A stretch of 52,497 nucleotides of DNA from Deltaproteobacteria bacterium (GTDB lineage Bacteria > Desulfobacterota > Binatia > UBA12015), in contig VGTK01000014.1 in NCBI GenBank assembly GCA_016874715.1, positions 1 through 52,497 on the forward strand, given 5' to 3'. The notes under the pieces were generated by a model. That model worked only from the letters and a program-made list of their open reading frames with translations. It was not told the DNA's origin and did no database searches. The position numbers and the translations under genes were made by a program. Of this stretch, positions 23,598 through 32,257 are shown one piece after another; position 1 is the stretch's first letter, and each line of letters begins with the position of its first letter.

Positions 23598-24025
23598 GAG
23601 CTGCTCCCGCGTGCGGGCCGGTAGGCGAAGCTCAGCACCTCGTCTCCCGCGTCGTTGGTGAACAGCGGCGCGATCTCGAGGGTGACCGGCAGGCCCGGCC
23701 GCAGCTCTGCGAGCCGCGACTCGGCGAGCCGGGTCACCACGCGCAGGCCCTCGGGGAGATCGACGACGCCGAAGCCGTAGGGCAGCGGCCCCAGATATCC
23801 CGGCGGGCGGGCGTTCACCACCGTGTGCAGCCAGAGCGTTCCGCGCGCGCCGATCGCCTCGACCGAGCACTCGGTGCCGCTGCAGTACGGGCACGTCGTG
23901 CCGGCGGGAAAATGGTACTTGTCGCAGGAGGCGCAGTGGCCGGCGAGCAGCCTCGCGCCACGCGGGTCGCCGGGCAGCGTGAACAGGCCGGCGTGAATCG
24001 GCACCTGCGCCATGGCGGCGTTCAT
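23594..24025 (-). CDS. DUF35 / OB-fold zinc-ribbon acyl-CoA-associated protein
   Basis: A 143-residue partner protein of SCP2-type thiolases. The N-terminal rubredoxin-like zinc ribbon is CASCDKYHFPAGTTCPYC (CxxC, ten residues, CxxC), followed by an OB-fold with LWLHTVVNARPPGYLGPLPYGFGVVDLPEGLRVVTRL (in parts). DUF35 proteins bind and position acyl-CoA for the thiolase or aldolase. It directly precedes and overlaps the thiolase gene by 4 bp. Start is ATG 24025; a second ATG (MAQVPIHAG) is 4 codons on. It is divergent from the methyltransferase. Confidence 0.9.
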   Translation of the reverse strand: MNAAMAQVPIHAGLFTLPGDPRGARLLAGHCASCDKYHFPAGTTCPYCSGTECSVEAIGARGTLWLHTVVNARPPGYLGPLPYGFGVVDLPEGLRVVTRLAESRLAELRPGLPVTLEIAPLFTNDAGDEVLSFAYRPARGSSS

Positions 24026-24112
24026 ATCATCGCGCCGTTCGCGGCCACAATCGCGGTGCAGCGGCAGCGAAGGTGCTCGCCGTGCGTTCGGCGTTCGTGT
24101 AACCCCCTGGAG

Positions 24113-25033
24113 ATGACCGCATCCCCCGCCACCTCCGCACGGGAGGCGACGCCCTCCGGGGCGCCGGCCCGGCGTGCGGCGCGGCCCTGTCTCGTCTGCG
24201 GCGCGCGGGGCGCGCGGCCGCTGCACGGCCCACGCAGCCCTCTCGTGCGGTGCTCGTGCGGCCTGGTCTACGTCGATCCGCTGCCTACGCCCGAGGAGGT
24301 GGCGGCGCGCGAGAACGAGGCGTTCCACGGGGGCCTCGTCGACGAGACTGCAGAGATGTTCAGCGCGTACTACCGGAACTTCCCGGACGACCCCGTCGTG
24401 CGCGGCTTTCGAGCGACGGTCGCTCGCCTGAAGGAGATGACCGGTGGCGGCAAGCTGATCGACGTCGGCATCGGCACGGGGCTCCTGCTGCACCTGGCGC
24501 GCGAGGCCGAATTCACCCCGCTCGGCTGCGAGATCTCCCCGGGCGCCGCGGAGAAGGCGCGCGAGGAGTTCGGTGTCGAGGTCGAGGTCGGCGACTTCCT
24601 CGTCGCCGATGTGGGCGAGGCGCCGGCCGCAATCACCATGGCGGACGTCGTCGAGCACACGGCAGACCCGCGCCGGTTCCTGATGCGTGCGGCCGAGCTG
24701 CTGCGCCCAGGCGGCGCGCTGTTCGTCGCGGTGCCGAACCACCGCTCGACGCTGTTCCGCACCGCGGACGTGCTGGCCCGCATACCGGGACTCTCGTCGT
24801 TGGCGGGCCGCCTCTACGTGCCCAACCACTACTGGTACTTCACGCCGGCGACACTGGTGCGGCTGATCGAGAGCGTCGGGCTGCGCGTGGTCCTGGTGCG
24901 CGGCGAGAGCCCGTACCTCGGCCGCTACGCGTTCTCCTTCCCGGTTCGCGCGGGTCTAGAGGCACTGATCGCGCTGGGCAAGGTCGCGGGCCTCGAGGCG
25001 CGGGTCGAAGTCTACGCGGTGAAGCCGGCTTGA
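24113..25033 (+). CDS. Class I SAM-dependent methyltransferase with N-terminal zinc-binding domain
   Basis: A 306-residue protein. The N-terminal part has CLVCGARG and VRCSCGLVYVDPLPTPEEV, a zinc-ribbon common to glycan-cluster methyltransferases. The Rossmann core follows: LIDVGIGTGLLLHLA as SAM-binding motif I, LGCEISPGAAEKAREEFG, then MADVVEHTADPRRFL and LRPGGALFVAVPN, ending with HYWYFTPATLVRLIESVGL. This is the type that methylates sugars or lipid head groups. GGAG is only 2 bp before the ATG at 24113, so the start is not secure. It is the first gene of a plus-strand group running to 28659. Confidence 0.85.
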   Translation: MTASPATSAREATPSGAPARRAARPCLVCGARGARPLHGPRSPLVRCSCGLVYVDPLPTPEEVAARENEAFHGGLVDETAEMFSAYYRNFPDDPVVRGFRATVARLKEMTGGGKLIDVGIGTGLLLHLAREAEFTPLGCEISPGAAEKAREEFGVEVEVGDFLVADVGEAPAAITMADVVEHTADPRRFLMRAAELLRPGGALFVAVPNHRSTLFRTADVLARIPGLSSLAGRLYVPNHYWYFTPATLVRLIESVGLRVVLVRGESPYLGRYAFSFPVRAGLEALIALGKVAGLEARVEVYAVKPA

Positions 25034-25205
25034 GGACGAGTGTGCCGCGCGGAGTCTGCTGCGGAGGTGACGCGCGCGCGACGCCCGCATGCCCGTCGGC
25101 ACGACCTGAATTGACTGCACTTCGTCGGCGGTGGTACGGAAAACCTCGTCCTTTCCATACGTTGGCCCGTGAGTCCCGCCGGGTGCGGGCGGGCGCCGGC
25201 CCTCT
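25034..25205. promoter_or_regulatory. Intergenic region before GT9 gene
   Basis: The 172 bp gap has one candidate -35 (TTGACT, 25111-25116) with a poor -10 (TACGGA, 25135-25140, 18 bp spacer). The local base use (AATTGAC, GGAAAAC, TTTCC) is less GC-rich than around it, which suits a promoter. No small ORF is convincing. Confidence 0.3.
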
Positions 25206-26453
25206 ATGAATCTCCGTCTCGCACGCTACATCGACCGCTGGGTCGGTTTCACGATCTGCTTCGCCCTGTGGCTTGCAGCGCGCGTGTACGGTGTCCTCAC
25301 CGGACGGCAGACGGTGCCCCCCCTGCTCGCGACGACGCCGGCGGACCCCGCCGACCGCGCGGTCGCGCCGCGCCGCGTGCTGGCGATCAAGTTCTACGGA
25401 CTCGGCAACATCGCCATGATCCTGCCGACCCTGCACGCGCTGCGGCAGGGCGACCCGGACACGCGCATCGACTTCCTCACGTTGCCGGGCAACGTTTCCC
25501 TGCTGCGCCGGAGCGGCCTGGTCTCGGACGTGCTGACCGTCGAGGTGTCGAGCTTCGCTTCGTTCGTGCGTTCGGCGATGGCGCTCGCGCACCGGCTGCG
25601 TCGCACGGGCTACGACAGCGTGCTCGACTTCGAGCAGTTCATGAAGCTGTCGGGCATCCTCGCGTTCTGGACCGGTGCGCGGTCGCGTGTCGGCTTCAAC
25701 ACCGAGGGACAGGCGCGCGGCTGGCTCTACACGCATCGGGTCGCCTACGCCGACACCGACCACATGGCCGACATCTTCATGCGCACGGCCCTGCCTTCGT
25801 CGCGGGCGATTCTGCCGGCGCCGCGCGTGCGGCTCGACGTCGAGGCGGAGGCGCGCGCTCAGGTTCTCGCGAAGCTCGGGATCGGTACGGACGAGCTCGT
25901 GGTCACGATGCACGTCGGTACCGGCCCGAACTACGACAAGATCGCGCTCAAGCGCTGGGACGTGGAGCGCTTCGCGGCGGTCGCCGACGAGCTCGCGTCG
26001 CGGCACGGGGCGCGGATCGTCTTCACGGGGGTGGGTGCCGAGGAGGCGTCGCTCGTCGACGAGGCGCTGCGGGGGATGCGCCTTCGCGAGCGCGCGCTGT
26101 CGGCGTGCGATCGCATTTCGGTCCTCGAGCTGGTCGCGTTGCTCGCCGTCTCGCGCTTCGTGGTGTCGAACGACACGTCGGTGATGCATCTGACGGGGCT
26201 GGTCGGCACGCCGGTCGTGGCGTTCTTCGGGCCCACCGAGCCGCGCATCTACGGCCCGCGGGGCGACGACGACCTCGTGTTCTACAAGAGCCTGTTCTGC
26301 AGCCCGTGTCTTTCCAACTACAACCTCAAGATGAGCCGCTGCGTGAATCCCGTCTGCATGCGGGCGATCACGGTCGACGAGGTGCTGCGTGGGATCGCCT
26401 CGCGCTTCCCGGAGACCGCGAACGCCGATGTGTCGCGCGCCGCGAGCCTGTAG
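25206..26453 (+). CDS. Glycosyltransferase family 9 (heptosyltransferase-like)
   Basis: A 415-residue GT9 enzyme, relative of LPS heptosyltransferases that transfer a sugar from an ADP-activated donor. An N-terminal hydrophobic helix (about 13-32) precedes the first Rossmann half with IKFYGLGNIAMILPTLHALR. The second half has VTMHVGTGPNYDKIALKRW and the donor-site VVSNDTSVMHLTGLVGTPVVAFFGPTEP (in parts). Near the end there is a Cys cluster, CSPC and CVNPVC, seen in a GT9 subgroup and not in classical WaaC/WaaF. ATG 25206. The next gene begins 14 bp later. Confidence 0.9.
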   Translation: MNLRLARYIDRWVGFTICFALWLAARVYGVLTGRQTVPPLLATTPADPADRAVAPRRVLAIKFYGLGNIAMILPTLHALRQGDPDTRIDFLTLPGNVSLLRRSGLVSDVLTVEVSSFASFVRSAMALAHRLRRTGYDSVLDFEQFMKLSGILAFWTGARSRVGFNTEGQARGWLYTHRVAYADTDHMADIFMRTALPSSRAILPAPRVRLDVEAEARAQVLAKLGIGTDELVVTMHVGTGPNYDKIALKRWDVERFAAVADELASRHGARIVFTGVGAEEASLVDEALRGMRLRERALSACDRISVLELVALLAVSRFVVSNDTSVMHLTGLVGTPVVAFFGPTEPRIYGPRGDDDLVFYKSLFCSPCLSNYNLKMSRCVNPVCMRAITVDEVLRGIASRFPETANADVSRAASL

Positions 26454-26467
26454 GCTGAAACGCATCC

Positions 26468-27532
26468 ATGGAAGCCTTCGTCACTGGATCATCCGGAGTG
26501 CTCGGCCAGAGCCTCCTCCCTCTGCTCGCCGAGTGCGGCGACCGCATGCACCTCTTCGACATGGTGCCGCTCGCCGACGACGTGCGGAGCGACCTTCGCG
26601 CGAGCGCGCGCGGCGGGGGGAGCGTCGCCGCGGAGCACCTCGCGGACATGCGCGACCCCGCGGCGCTCGCGAAGGCGATGGCCGGGGCGGAGGTGGTCTA
26701 CCATCTCGCGGCCGGACAGCGCATGAAGCCGCAGTTCTCGGGTCTCTCGGAAGAGGAGATCTACACGATGAACCTCGCCGGCGTGCAGAACGTCCTCGCC
26801 GCGGCGAGGACGACCGGCGTGCGCAAGGTCGTGTTCATCTCGAGCTCCGGCGTCTACGGGCTGCCGCAGACGCCGCTCGTCGACGAGGACACGCACCCGA
26901 AGGTCCCGCTCGGTGCGTACGGACGCTCGAAGCTCGAGGCGGAGGGCCTCTGCCTGCGCGCCGTCGAGAAGGGCCTCGACGTGACCATGCTGCGCCCGAT
27001 GAGCCTGTTCGGCGACGGCATGACCGGCGTGTTCGTGCTGCTCTTCGACTGGGTGCGGCGCGGACGGCGCGTCTTTCTGCTCGGCTCCGGACAGAACCGC
27101 GTGCAGATGGTCGCGGCAGACGACGTCGCGCGCGCGGCGGTGCTCGCGGCGTCCGCGAAGGACACGGCCGGCCTCATCGTGAACATCGGCTCGGACCCCG
27201 CGACCGTGCCCACGGTGCGCGCCCAGGTCGAGGCGCTGATCCGCTACGCCGGCTCGGGGTCGCAGGTGACGGCGATCCCGGCCGGGCTGCTGCGCAACGC
27301 GGCGCGCGTGCTGAACGTCTTCGGGTTGTCGCCGATCGTCCCCGAGCATTACAAGCTCGCGGATCGGAACTTCGTGCTCGACATCACCCGCGCCCGCACG
27401 CGCCTCGGCTGGGAGCCTGCCGGCGACAACGTGCAGATCACCTGCGAGGCCTTCGACTGGTACCGGGAGAACTGGCAGAAGGTCGCCCCGAAGCCCAACC
27501 TGCCGCTGCGCGTCCTCGAGGCGATCACATGA
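26468..27532 (+). CDS. NAD-dependent epimerase/dehydratase (extended SDR)
   Basis: A 354-residue extended short-chain dehydrogenase. The nucleotide-binding motif is VTGSSGVLGQSLL, close to the GxxGxxG rule; then VYHLAAGQRMKPQFSG, VFISSSGVYGLPQTPLVDE and the active-site YGRSKLEAE (Tyr-Lys). These families act on nucleotide sugars or on sterol/hopanoid side chains (HpnA-like). C-terminal TRARTRLGWEPAGD is the common substrate-binding tail. It follows the GT9 gene by 14 bp and overlaps the radical SAM gene by ATGA, so the two are coupled. Confidence 0.88.
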   Translation: MEAFVTGSSGVLGQSLLPLLAECGDRMHLFDMVPLADDVRSDLRASARGGGSVAAEHLADMRDPAALAKAMAGAEVVYHLAAGQRMKPQFSGLSEEEIYTMNLAGVQNVLAAARTTGVRKVVFISSSGVYGLPQTPLVDEDTHPKVPLGAYGRSKLEAEGLCLRAVEKGLDVTMLRPMSLFGDGMTGVFVLLFDWVRRGRRVFLLGSGQNRVQMVAADDVARAAVLAASAKDTAGLIVNIGSDPATVPTVRAQVEALIRYAGSGSQVTAIPAGLLRNAARVLNVFGLSPIVPEHYKLADRNFVLDITRARTRLGWEPAGDNVQITCEAFDWYRENWQKVAPKPNLPLRVLEAIT

Positions 27533-28659
27533 GGCTGCGCACGTATGCCGCATTGGCCGCGAAGGCGACCGAGGCGAACTTCCGCCGCCTCGACCATCCT
27601 TTCAAGCTGACTTTCTGCATCACGTACTGGTGCAACTACAAGTGCCAGACCTGCAACATCTGGCAGATGAAGCCGCGCGACGAGCTGAAGCTCGACGAGA
27701 TCCAGGCGTTCTTCCGGAACTCGCCGGAGTTCCTCTGGGTCGATCTGACCGGCGGCGAGGTGACGCTGCGCAAGGATTTCGTCGACGTCGCCTACGCGGT
27801 GCTCGACAACTGTCCCGACCTGCTACTGTTGCACTTCCCGACCAACGGGTACCTGTCCGACAAGATCGTCGAGAACACGCGCGCGATCATGGCGCGCAAG
27901 CCCGAGAAGCTCATCATCACCGTCTCGACCGACGGCGACGAGCAGATGAACGACGAGATCCGCGGCATCGAGGGCGGTTGGCAGCGACAGGTCGAGACGT
28001 TTCGCCGCCTGCGCGAGATTCCGGGCGTCGAGGTCGTGCTAGGCATGACGCTCTCGCAGAAGAACGTGGACCACTTCCCGGTCGCGTTCGCGGCCGCGCA
28101 GAAGGCGATCCCCGGGCTCGCGTATCGCGACTTCCACGTCAACATCGTACACGAGTCGGCGCACTACCTCGGCAACACCAACCTGTCGCTGAGGCGCAAC
28201 GTGACGCCCGACGCGATGCTGCACGCGGTCCGGCAGGTGGCGAAGCTGCGCGGTACGCCGCGCGGTCCGGTCGGCTATCTCGAGCGTGCGTACCTCGGTC
28301 AGGTCGAGCGCTACCTCAAGACCGGCGTCACCCCGATGCGCTGCCACGCGCTGTCGGCGTCGTGCTTCGTCGACTCGTGGGGCAACGTCTTCCCGTGCAC
28401 GATCTACGATCGGAAGCTCGGCAGCCTGCGCGACGTCGGCCACGACCTGCGGCGCATCTGGAGCAGCGAGCTCGCGGTCCGCACGCAGAAGGAGATCTGG
28501 GAGTACGACTGCCCGCAGTGCTGGACGCCCTGCGAGGCGTACCAGTCGATCATGGGCAACTTCCTCGTTCCGGGGCGGCTCACCGATCGGACACCCGCAC
28601 CCGGCGCTGCCGCGACCTCGGGCACTTCGCCCGCGGTGCCGGAGGCGGGCAAGCCCTGA
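27529..28659 (+). CDS. Radical SAM protein with SPASM-like C-terminal Cys region
   Basis: A 376-residue radical SAM enzyme. The [4Fe-4S] motif is CNYKCQTC (CxxxCxxC) in ITYWCNYKCQTCNIW, with VDLTGGEVTLRKDF as the GGE SAM contact and IITVSTDGDEQMNDEIRG later. The C-terminal part has CHALSASCFVDSWGNVFPC and CPQCWTPCEAY, consistent with one extra Fe-S cluster as in SPASM/twitch proteins. Substrate is unknown; relatives sit beside glycosyltransferase genes. The last 25 residues are a Pro/Ala/Thr-rich tail. Start ATG 27529 is fixed by the 4-bp overlap with the epimerase gene. Confidence 0.9.
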   Translation: MRLRTYAALAAKATEANFRRLDHPFKLTFCITYWCNYKCQTCNIWQMKPRDELKLDEIQAFFRNSPEFLWVDLTGGEVTLRKDFVDVAYAVLDNCPDLLLLHFPTNGYLSDKIVENTRAIMARKPEKLIITVSTDGDEQMNDEIRGIEGGWQRQVETFRRLREIPGVEVVLGMTLSQKNVDHFPVAFAAAQKAIPGLAYRDFHVNIVHESAHYLGNTNLSLRRNVTPDAMLHAVRQVAKLRGTPRGPVGYLERAYLGQVERYLKTGVTPMRCHALSASCFVDSWGNVFPCTIYDRKLGSLRDVGHDLRRIWSSELAVRTQKEIWEYDCPQCWTPCEAYQSIMGNFLVPGRLTDRTPAPGAAATSGTSPAVPEAGKP

Positions 28660-28691
28660 CGCCCGCCGTGGGCGCGAAGCGCTTCACCGCG

Positions 28692-28763
28692 ACGCCGGTC
28701 AGGGACAAGCGCAGCCGCGCAGCCACGCCGGTCAGGGGGCGACGCAGCCGCGCAGCCACGCCG
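28692..28763. repeat. 33-bp tandem repeat at the 3' end of cutA
   Basis: Two adjacent 33-bp units begin at 28692 and 28725 (ACGCCGGTCAGGG then GCAGCCGCGCAGCC at the end of each), differing at a few central bases, and a third partial copy starts at 28758. The unit at 28725 contains the cutA stop and last codons; the unit at 28692 is its copy just past the stop. Confidence 0.8.
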
Positions 28764-29070
28764 CGTACGTGGCGGACACCGCCGCGGCTTCGAGCGCCAC
28801 GATCTCCGGGACCTCGTACGGGTGGAGCTCGGCAAGGGCGGCGGTGACGTCGTCGAGCCGCGCGGCGGTGGTCTTCGCGAGCAGCAGGAGCTCGCGGTCG
28901 TCCTGCACGGCTCCCTGCCAGCGGTAGATCGAGCGAACGGCGGGAACGACGTTCACGCAGGCGACCAGCCGGCGCTCGACCAGTGCGCGCGCGAGGCTCA
29001 CGGCGGCGTCCTCGCTGCCCACGGTGGTGAGCACGACCAGCACGCGATCCGCGTCGCCCGTGAGGCTCAT
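28732..29070 (-). CDS. cutA: Divalent-cation tolerance protein CutA
   Basis: A 112-residue CutA1 protein. It has VLVVLTTVGSEDAAVSLARALVERRLVACVNVVP (in parts), SIYRWQGAVQDDRELLLLAKTTAARL and ELHPYEVPEIVAL, the full family pattern including the conserved HPYEVPEI. CutA forms trimers; its role in metal tolerance is known mainly from E. coli genetics. The ATG at 29070 lacks a strong ribosome site. The extreme C-terminus (WLRGCVAP) lies in the 33-bp tandem repeat. It follows the GH5 lipoprotein gene by 31 bp. Confidence 0.95.
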   Translation of the reverse strand: MSLTGDADRVLVVLTTVGSEDAAVSLARALVERRLVACVNVVPAVRSIYRWQGAVQDDRELLLLAKTTAARLDDVTAALAELHPYEVPEIVALEAAAVSATYAAWLRGCVAP

Positions 29071-29101
29071 GTCCAGCGGCTAGCCGACCGGTGGGAGCCG
29101 A

Positions 29102-30628
29102 TCAATGGGCCGGCGTGCTGCCGGCGCTCGCCGTGGGCCTGATCGTCACCCGGTGGGTCGTTCCGGACCCGCGGTAGACGAGGACGCGCTGAGTGTGCGC
29201 ATCGAACGTCCAGCGGTCGCCGTCGGTCACCTCCACCGAGAAGCCGCGCGGGTAGCGTCGTCGTGCCGGCACGAAGATCTCGGTCGGATCGGGCGGCCTG
29301 ATCGTCGTGTCGTCGACGAAGCGCAGGCTGAACTCGTCCGCCGTGGCGTCGAAGCGCATCTCCTGCGGGATGCCGGCGATGCGCCGAGCGAACGGCCGCG
29401 CGAGGATCGCCGCGTCGGCCGCGTTGCCGATCCCGACCCCGCCGGACGGCGGGGTCTCGCCGGCCGGCACGAACGCCCGGATGGCACCGCTGGCGAGCCG
29501 GCGGTCGAGCTCGTCGAGCGAAGCCGCGAGGAACTCCGGCGTGGTGCCGCGGTAGGTGCCTTCGGGCGGCGCGTTGCCGCCGATCTCGCCCACCACGAGC
29601 GGCCCGCCGACGGCGCGAGCCAGCTCCCCGGCACGCGCGTAGCTCGCTTCGAGGGACGGGGCCGCTCCGGACGGGTCGGTCGGCTGGCCGAACGACTGGC
29701 CGAACAAGTGCGGCGCGAAGATCGACGCCGGCGCCGTGTCGACAGGGGCCGCGACGAGCGGATCGCCGCGCACGACCGCCGGCTGGTAGACGATCGCCTG
29801 CGGCGCGCCGGCGCTGCGCACGACGTTGCGCAGCTCGACGTAGAGGGGCGTGAGCGCGCGCTCGACGAACTCCGGCGCTGCGAAGCAGGTACCCGGGCTG
29901 GGCTCGTTCAGCAGGTCGAAGCCGAAGATGCGCCTGTCCTGATCGTAGTAATACGCGATCGCACTCCAGGTCGCCGCGTAGTGCTCGCGCAGCAGCGCTC
30001 CGTCGGGCGCCTTCGCGTCACGATAGAAGTCGCACTGTGCGCGCCTCGCGCGCACCTCGGCGACGGCGTCGAGCGCCCCCCAGCCCTGCCGGTGCTCGCG
30101 GATCCCTTCGGCTCCGGCACAGGTCCACGGCGGCGCTCCGCTGCCGCCCAGGATGCAGCTCGACCGCCGCACCTGGTACAGCGCGAGCATCACCTGCATG
30201 CCGTGATCGCTCGCGGCGCGCAGCAGCGGATCGACGCGGTCGCGGAGAAATGCGAGCTCGTGCTCACCGGGACGTGGCTCGACCGAAGCCCACGCGACCG
30301 GCAGGCGCACGAAGTTGAAACCGAGCTCGGCGAGGAACGCGAACTCGTCGTCTCGCAGAACGCGCTCCTGCTCGGGGGGCGTGCCCTCGGGGCTCGTGAT
30401 GTTCACGCCGCGCAGCAGCACCACGCGACCCTTCGCGTCGCGAAGCCACGGGCCGTCCACCTGCACGAGCAGCGGCTCGAGCGTCGGCGGCGACAGCGCG
30501 CCGCGGTCGCTGCAGGCCACGAGCAGGATCGCCAGCAGCAGCGAGAGCGTGCGCGCCGGGCAGCGTACGGGCAGGAGACGGAGGGCGAGGGGGCGCACGG
30601 CAAGGGGATATCGGTCCGGGCGGCGCAC
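29102..30628 (-). CDS. GH5 endoglycoceramidase-like lipoprotein
   Basis: A 508-residue exported glycoside hydrolase. After a basic N-region the lipobox LLVAC puts the lipid-modified Cys at about residue 39. The TIM barrel begins LRGVNITSPEGTPPEQER, FNFVRLPVAWASVEP; the acid/base Glu is in FGFDLLNEPSPGTCF and the probable nucleophile Glu in GPLVVGEIGGNAPP. A C-terminal beta-sandwich ends with YPRGFSVEVTDGDRWTFDAHTQRVLVYRG (in parts), as in endoglycoceramidases. Cleavage of glycosphingolipids or related glycosides is inferred. GTG 30628 is used; GTG 30598 would also keep the signal. comM lies 13 bp upstream. Confidence 0.82.
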   Translation of the reverse strand: MRRPDRYPLAVRPLALRLLPVRCPARTLSLLLAILLVACSDRGALSPPTLEPLLVQVDGPWLRDAKGRVVLLRGVNITSPEGTPPEQERVLRDDEFAFLAELGFNFVRLPVAWASVEPRPGEHELAFLRDRVDPLLRAASDHGMQVMLALYQVRRSSCILGGSGAPPWTCAGAEGIREHRQGWGALDAVAEVRARRAQCDFYRDAKAPDGALLREHYAATWSAIAYYYDQDRRIFGFDLLNEPSPGTCFAAPEFVERALTPLYVELRNVVRSAGAPQAIVYQPAVVRGDPLVAAPVDTAPASIFAPHLFGQSFGQPTDPSGAAPSLEASYARAGELARAVGGPLVVGEIGGNAPPEGTYRGTTPEFLAASLDELDRRLASGAIRAFVPAGETPPSGGVGIGNAADAAILARPFARRIAGIPQEMRFDATADEFSLRFVDDTTIRPPDPTEIFVPARRRYPRGFSVEVTDGDRWTFDAHTQRVLVYRGSGTTHRVTIRPTASAGSTPAH

Positions 30629-30641
30629 TCAAGTGGCGGCT

Positions 30642-32168
30642 TCAGGCGGACGGGCGATCGAGCATCCGGTACTGCAGGGCCTCCGCGACCTCGGTCGCAC
30701 CGATGTGGTCGCGGCCCGTGAGATCGGCGACCGTGCGCGCGACCTTCAGCACGCGCGCATACGCGCGCGCCGAGAGTCGCAGCCGGTCGACCGCGGACTC
30801 GAGGAGGCGCGTGCCGGCCGGATCCGGACGGCAGTGCTGCTCGAGAAGGCGGCTCCCCAGCTCGGCGTTCGCCGCGATGCCTTGCGACGCATAGCGTGCG
30901 CGTTGTCGTGCCCGCGCCGCACGCACGCGCGCGCGGATCGCCGCCGACGGCTCCGCCGCTGCGGCGGATGTCATGTCGTGCCACGGCAGGGCGGGGACCT
31001 CGATCTGGATGTCGAGGCGGTCGAGCAACGGGCCCGAAACGCGTCCGCGATAGCGTTGCACGGCGCCAGGCGTGCAGCCGCACGCGTGCCTCGGGTCGCC
31101 GGCATGTCCGCACGGGCAGGGATTCATCGCGCACACGACCTGCGCGTGGGCCGGGAAGGAGTAGGTCCCGCTCGCGCGTGCGACCACGATGACGCGCTCC
31201 TCCAGCGGCTGCCTGAGGGCCTCGAGGCAGGCGAGCGGAAACTCGGGCAGCTCGTCGAGGAACAGGACGCCGTGGTGCGCCAGCGCGATCTCGCCCGGGC
31301 GCACCGGACGTCCCCCGCCGATGAGGGCCACCTCCGAGGCGGTGTGGTGCGGTGCGCGGAGCGGGCGCGCCGTCACCATGGACTGCGTCCCGAGGAGGCC
31401 TGCGATGCTGTGCATCGTCGTGCAGGCGAGCGCTTCGTCGAGCGACAGCTCCGGCAGGATGGTGGGCAGGCGGCGCGCGAGCATCGTCTTGCCGGCCCCG
31501 GGCGGCCCGACCATCAGGACGTTGTGCGCGCCGGCCGCGGCGACCTCGAGCGCGCGCTTCGCGGCCGCCTGCCCGCGGACGTCGGCGTAGTCGAGATCGC
31601 AGGAAATCCCGCCGTCGAGCAACGCCGCGGCGTCGACCCGGGTCGGGTCGAGCGCCGTCCGTCCGCGCAGCAGCGCCACGGCTTCGTCGAGGCTCGCCAC
31701 GCCGAACACGTCGAGACCGCCGCCGAGCGCGGCCTCGCGCGCGTTGGCCGCAGGCACGAGGAGTCGGCGGTTTCCGGCGTGAGCCGCGGCGCGGGCGATC
31801 GGCAGCGCGCCCTGCACCGGCTTCACACGCCCGTCGAGCGCGAGCTCGCCTACGGCGACGACCCCTGAGAGCGCTCGCTGATCGAGCTGCTCGTTCGCGG
31901 CGAGCAGCGCCAGCGCGATCGCGAGGTCGAAGGTCGCGCCGTCTTTGCGGAGGTGCGCCGGCGCGAGGTTGATCGTCACCCGTCGCTCGGCGATGGCGAG
32001 GGCGCAGTTGCGCAGCGCCGCGCGCACGCGGTCCTTGCTCTCGCGCACCGCGCTGCCCGGCAGGCCGACGATCGCGAAGTTGGGCAGCCCTCCGGCGACG
32101 TCCACCTCGACCTCGACGAGGTGGGCGACGATGCCCGAGAGCACCGCGGAATTGGTTGTCGACGTCAC
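30642..32168 (-). CDS. comM: ComM/YifB-family Mg-chelatase-like AAA+ ATPase
   Basis: A 508-residue protein that in naturally competent bacteria acts as a branch-migration helicase integrating foreign DNA. It begins with AHLVEVEVDVAGGLPNFAIVGLPGSAVRESKDRVRAAL (in parts), the N-terminal Lon-like fold, then Walker A GPPGAGKTMLARRLPTILP, PFRAPHH-like RPLRAPHHTASEVALIGGG and Walker B GVLFLDELPEF, and the Cys-rich MNPCPCGHAGDPRHACGCTP loop. The start GTG 32168 is the longest; a GTG at 32144 fits homologues as well. A ComEA-like HhH gene is present at 49.7 kb. Confidence 0.94.
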   Translation of the reverse strand: MTSTTNSAVLSGIVAHLVEVEVDVAGGLPNFAIVGLPGSAVRESKDRVRAALRNCALAIAERRVTINLAPAHLRKDGATFDLAIALALLAANEQLDQRALSGVVAVGELALDGRVKPVQGALPIARAAAHAGNRRLLVPAANAREAALGGGLDVFGVASLDEAVALLRGRTALDPTRVDAAALLDGGISCDLDYADVRGQAAAKRALEVAAAGAHNVLMVGPPGAGKTMLARRLPTILPELSLDEALACTTMHSIAGLLGTQSMVTARPLRAPHHTASEVALIGGGRPVRPGEIALAHHGVLFLDELPEFPLACLEALRQPLEERVIVVARASGTYSFPAHAQVVCAMNPCPCGHAGDPRHACGCTPGAVQRYRGRVSGPLLDRLDIQIEVPALPWHDMTSAAAAEPSAAIRARVRAARARQRARYASQGIAANAELGSRLLEQHCRPDPAGTRLLESAVDRLRLSARAYARVLKVARTVADLTGRDHIGATEVAEALQYRMLDRPSA

Positions 32169-32257
32169 GTGCCCCGGTACGAGGGGGTCGGGGTGTCGCC
32201 GGTCTAGCCGGTCACGCGCCGGCGCGCGACTGCACGGCGCGCATCGTTTCGCGTCGC

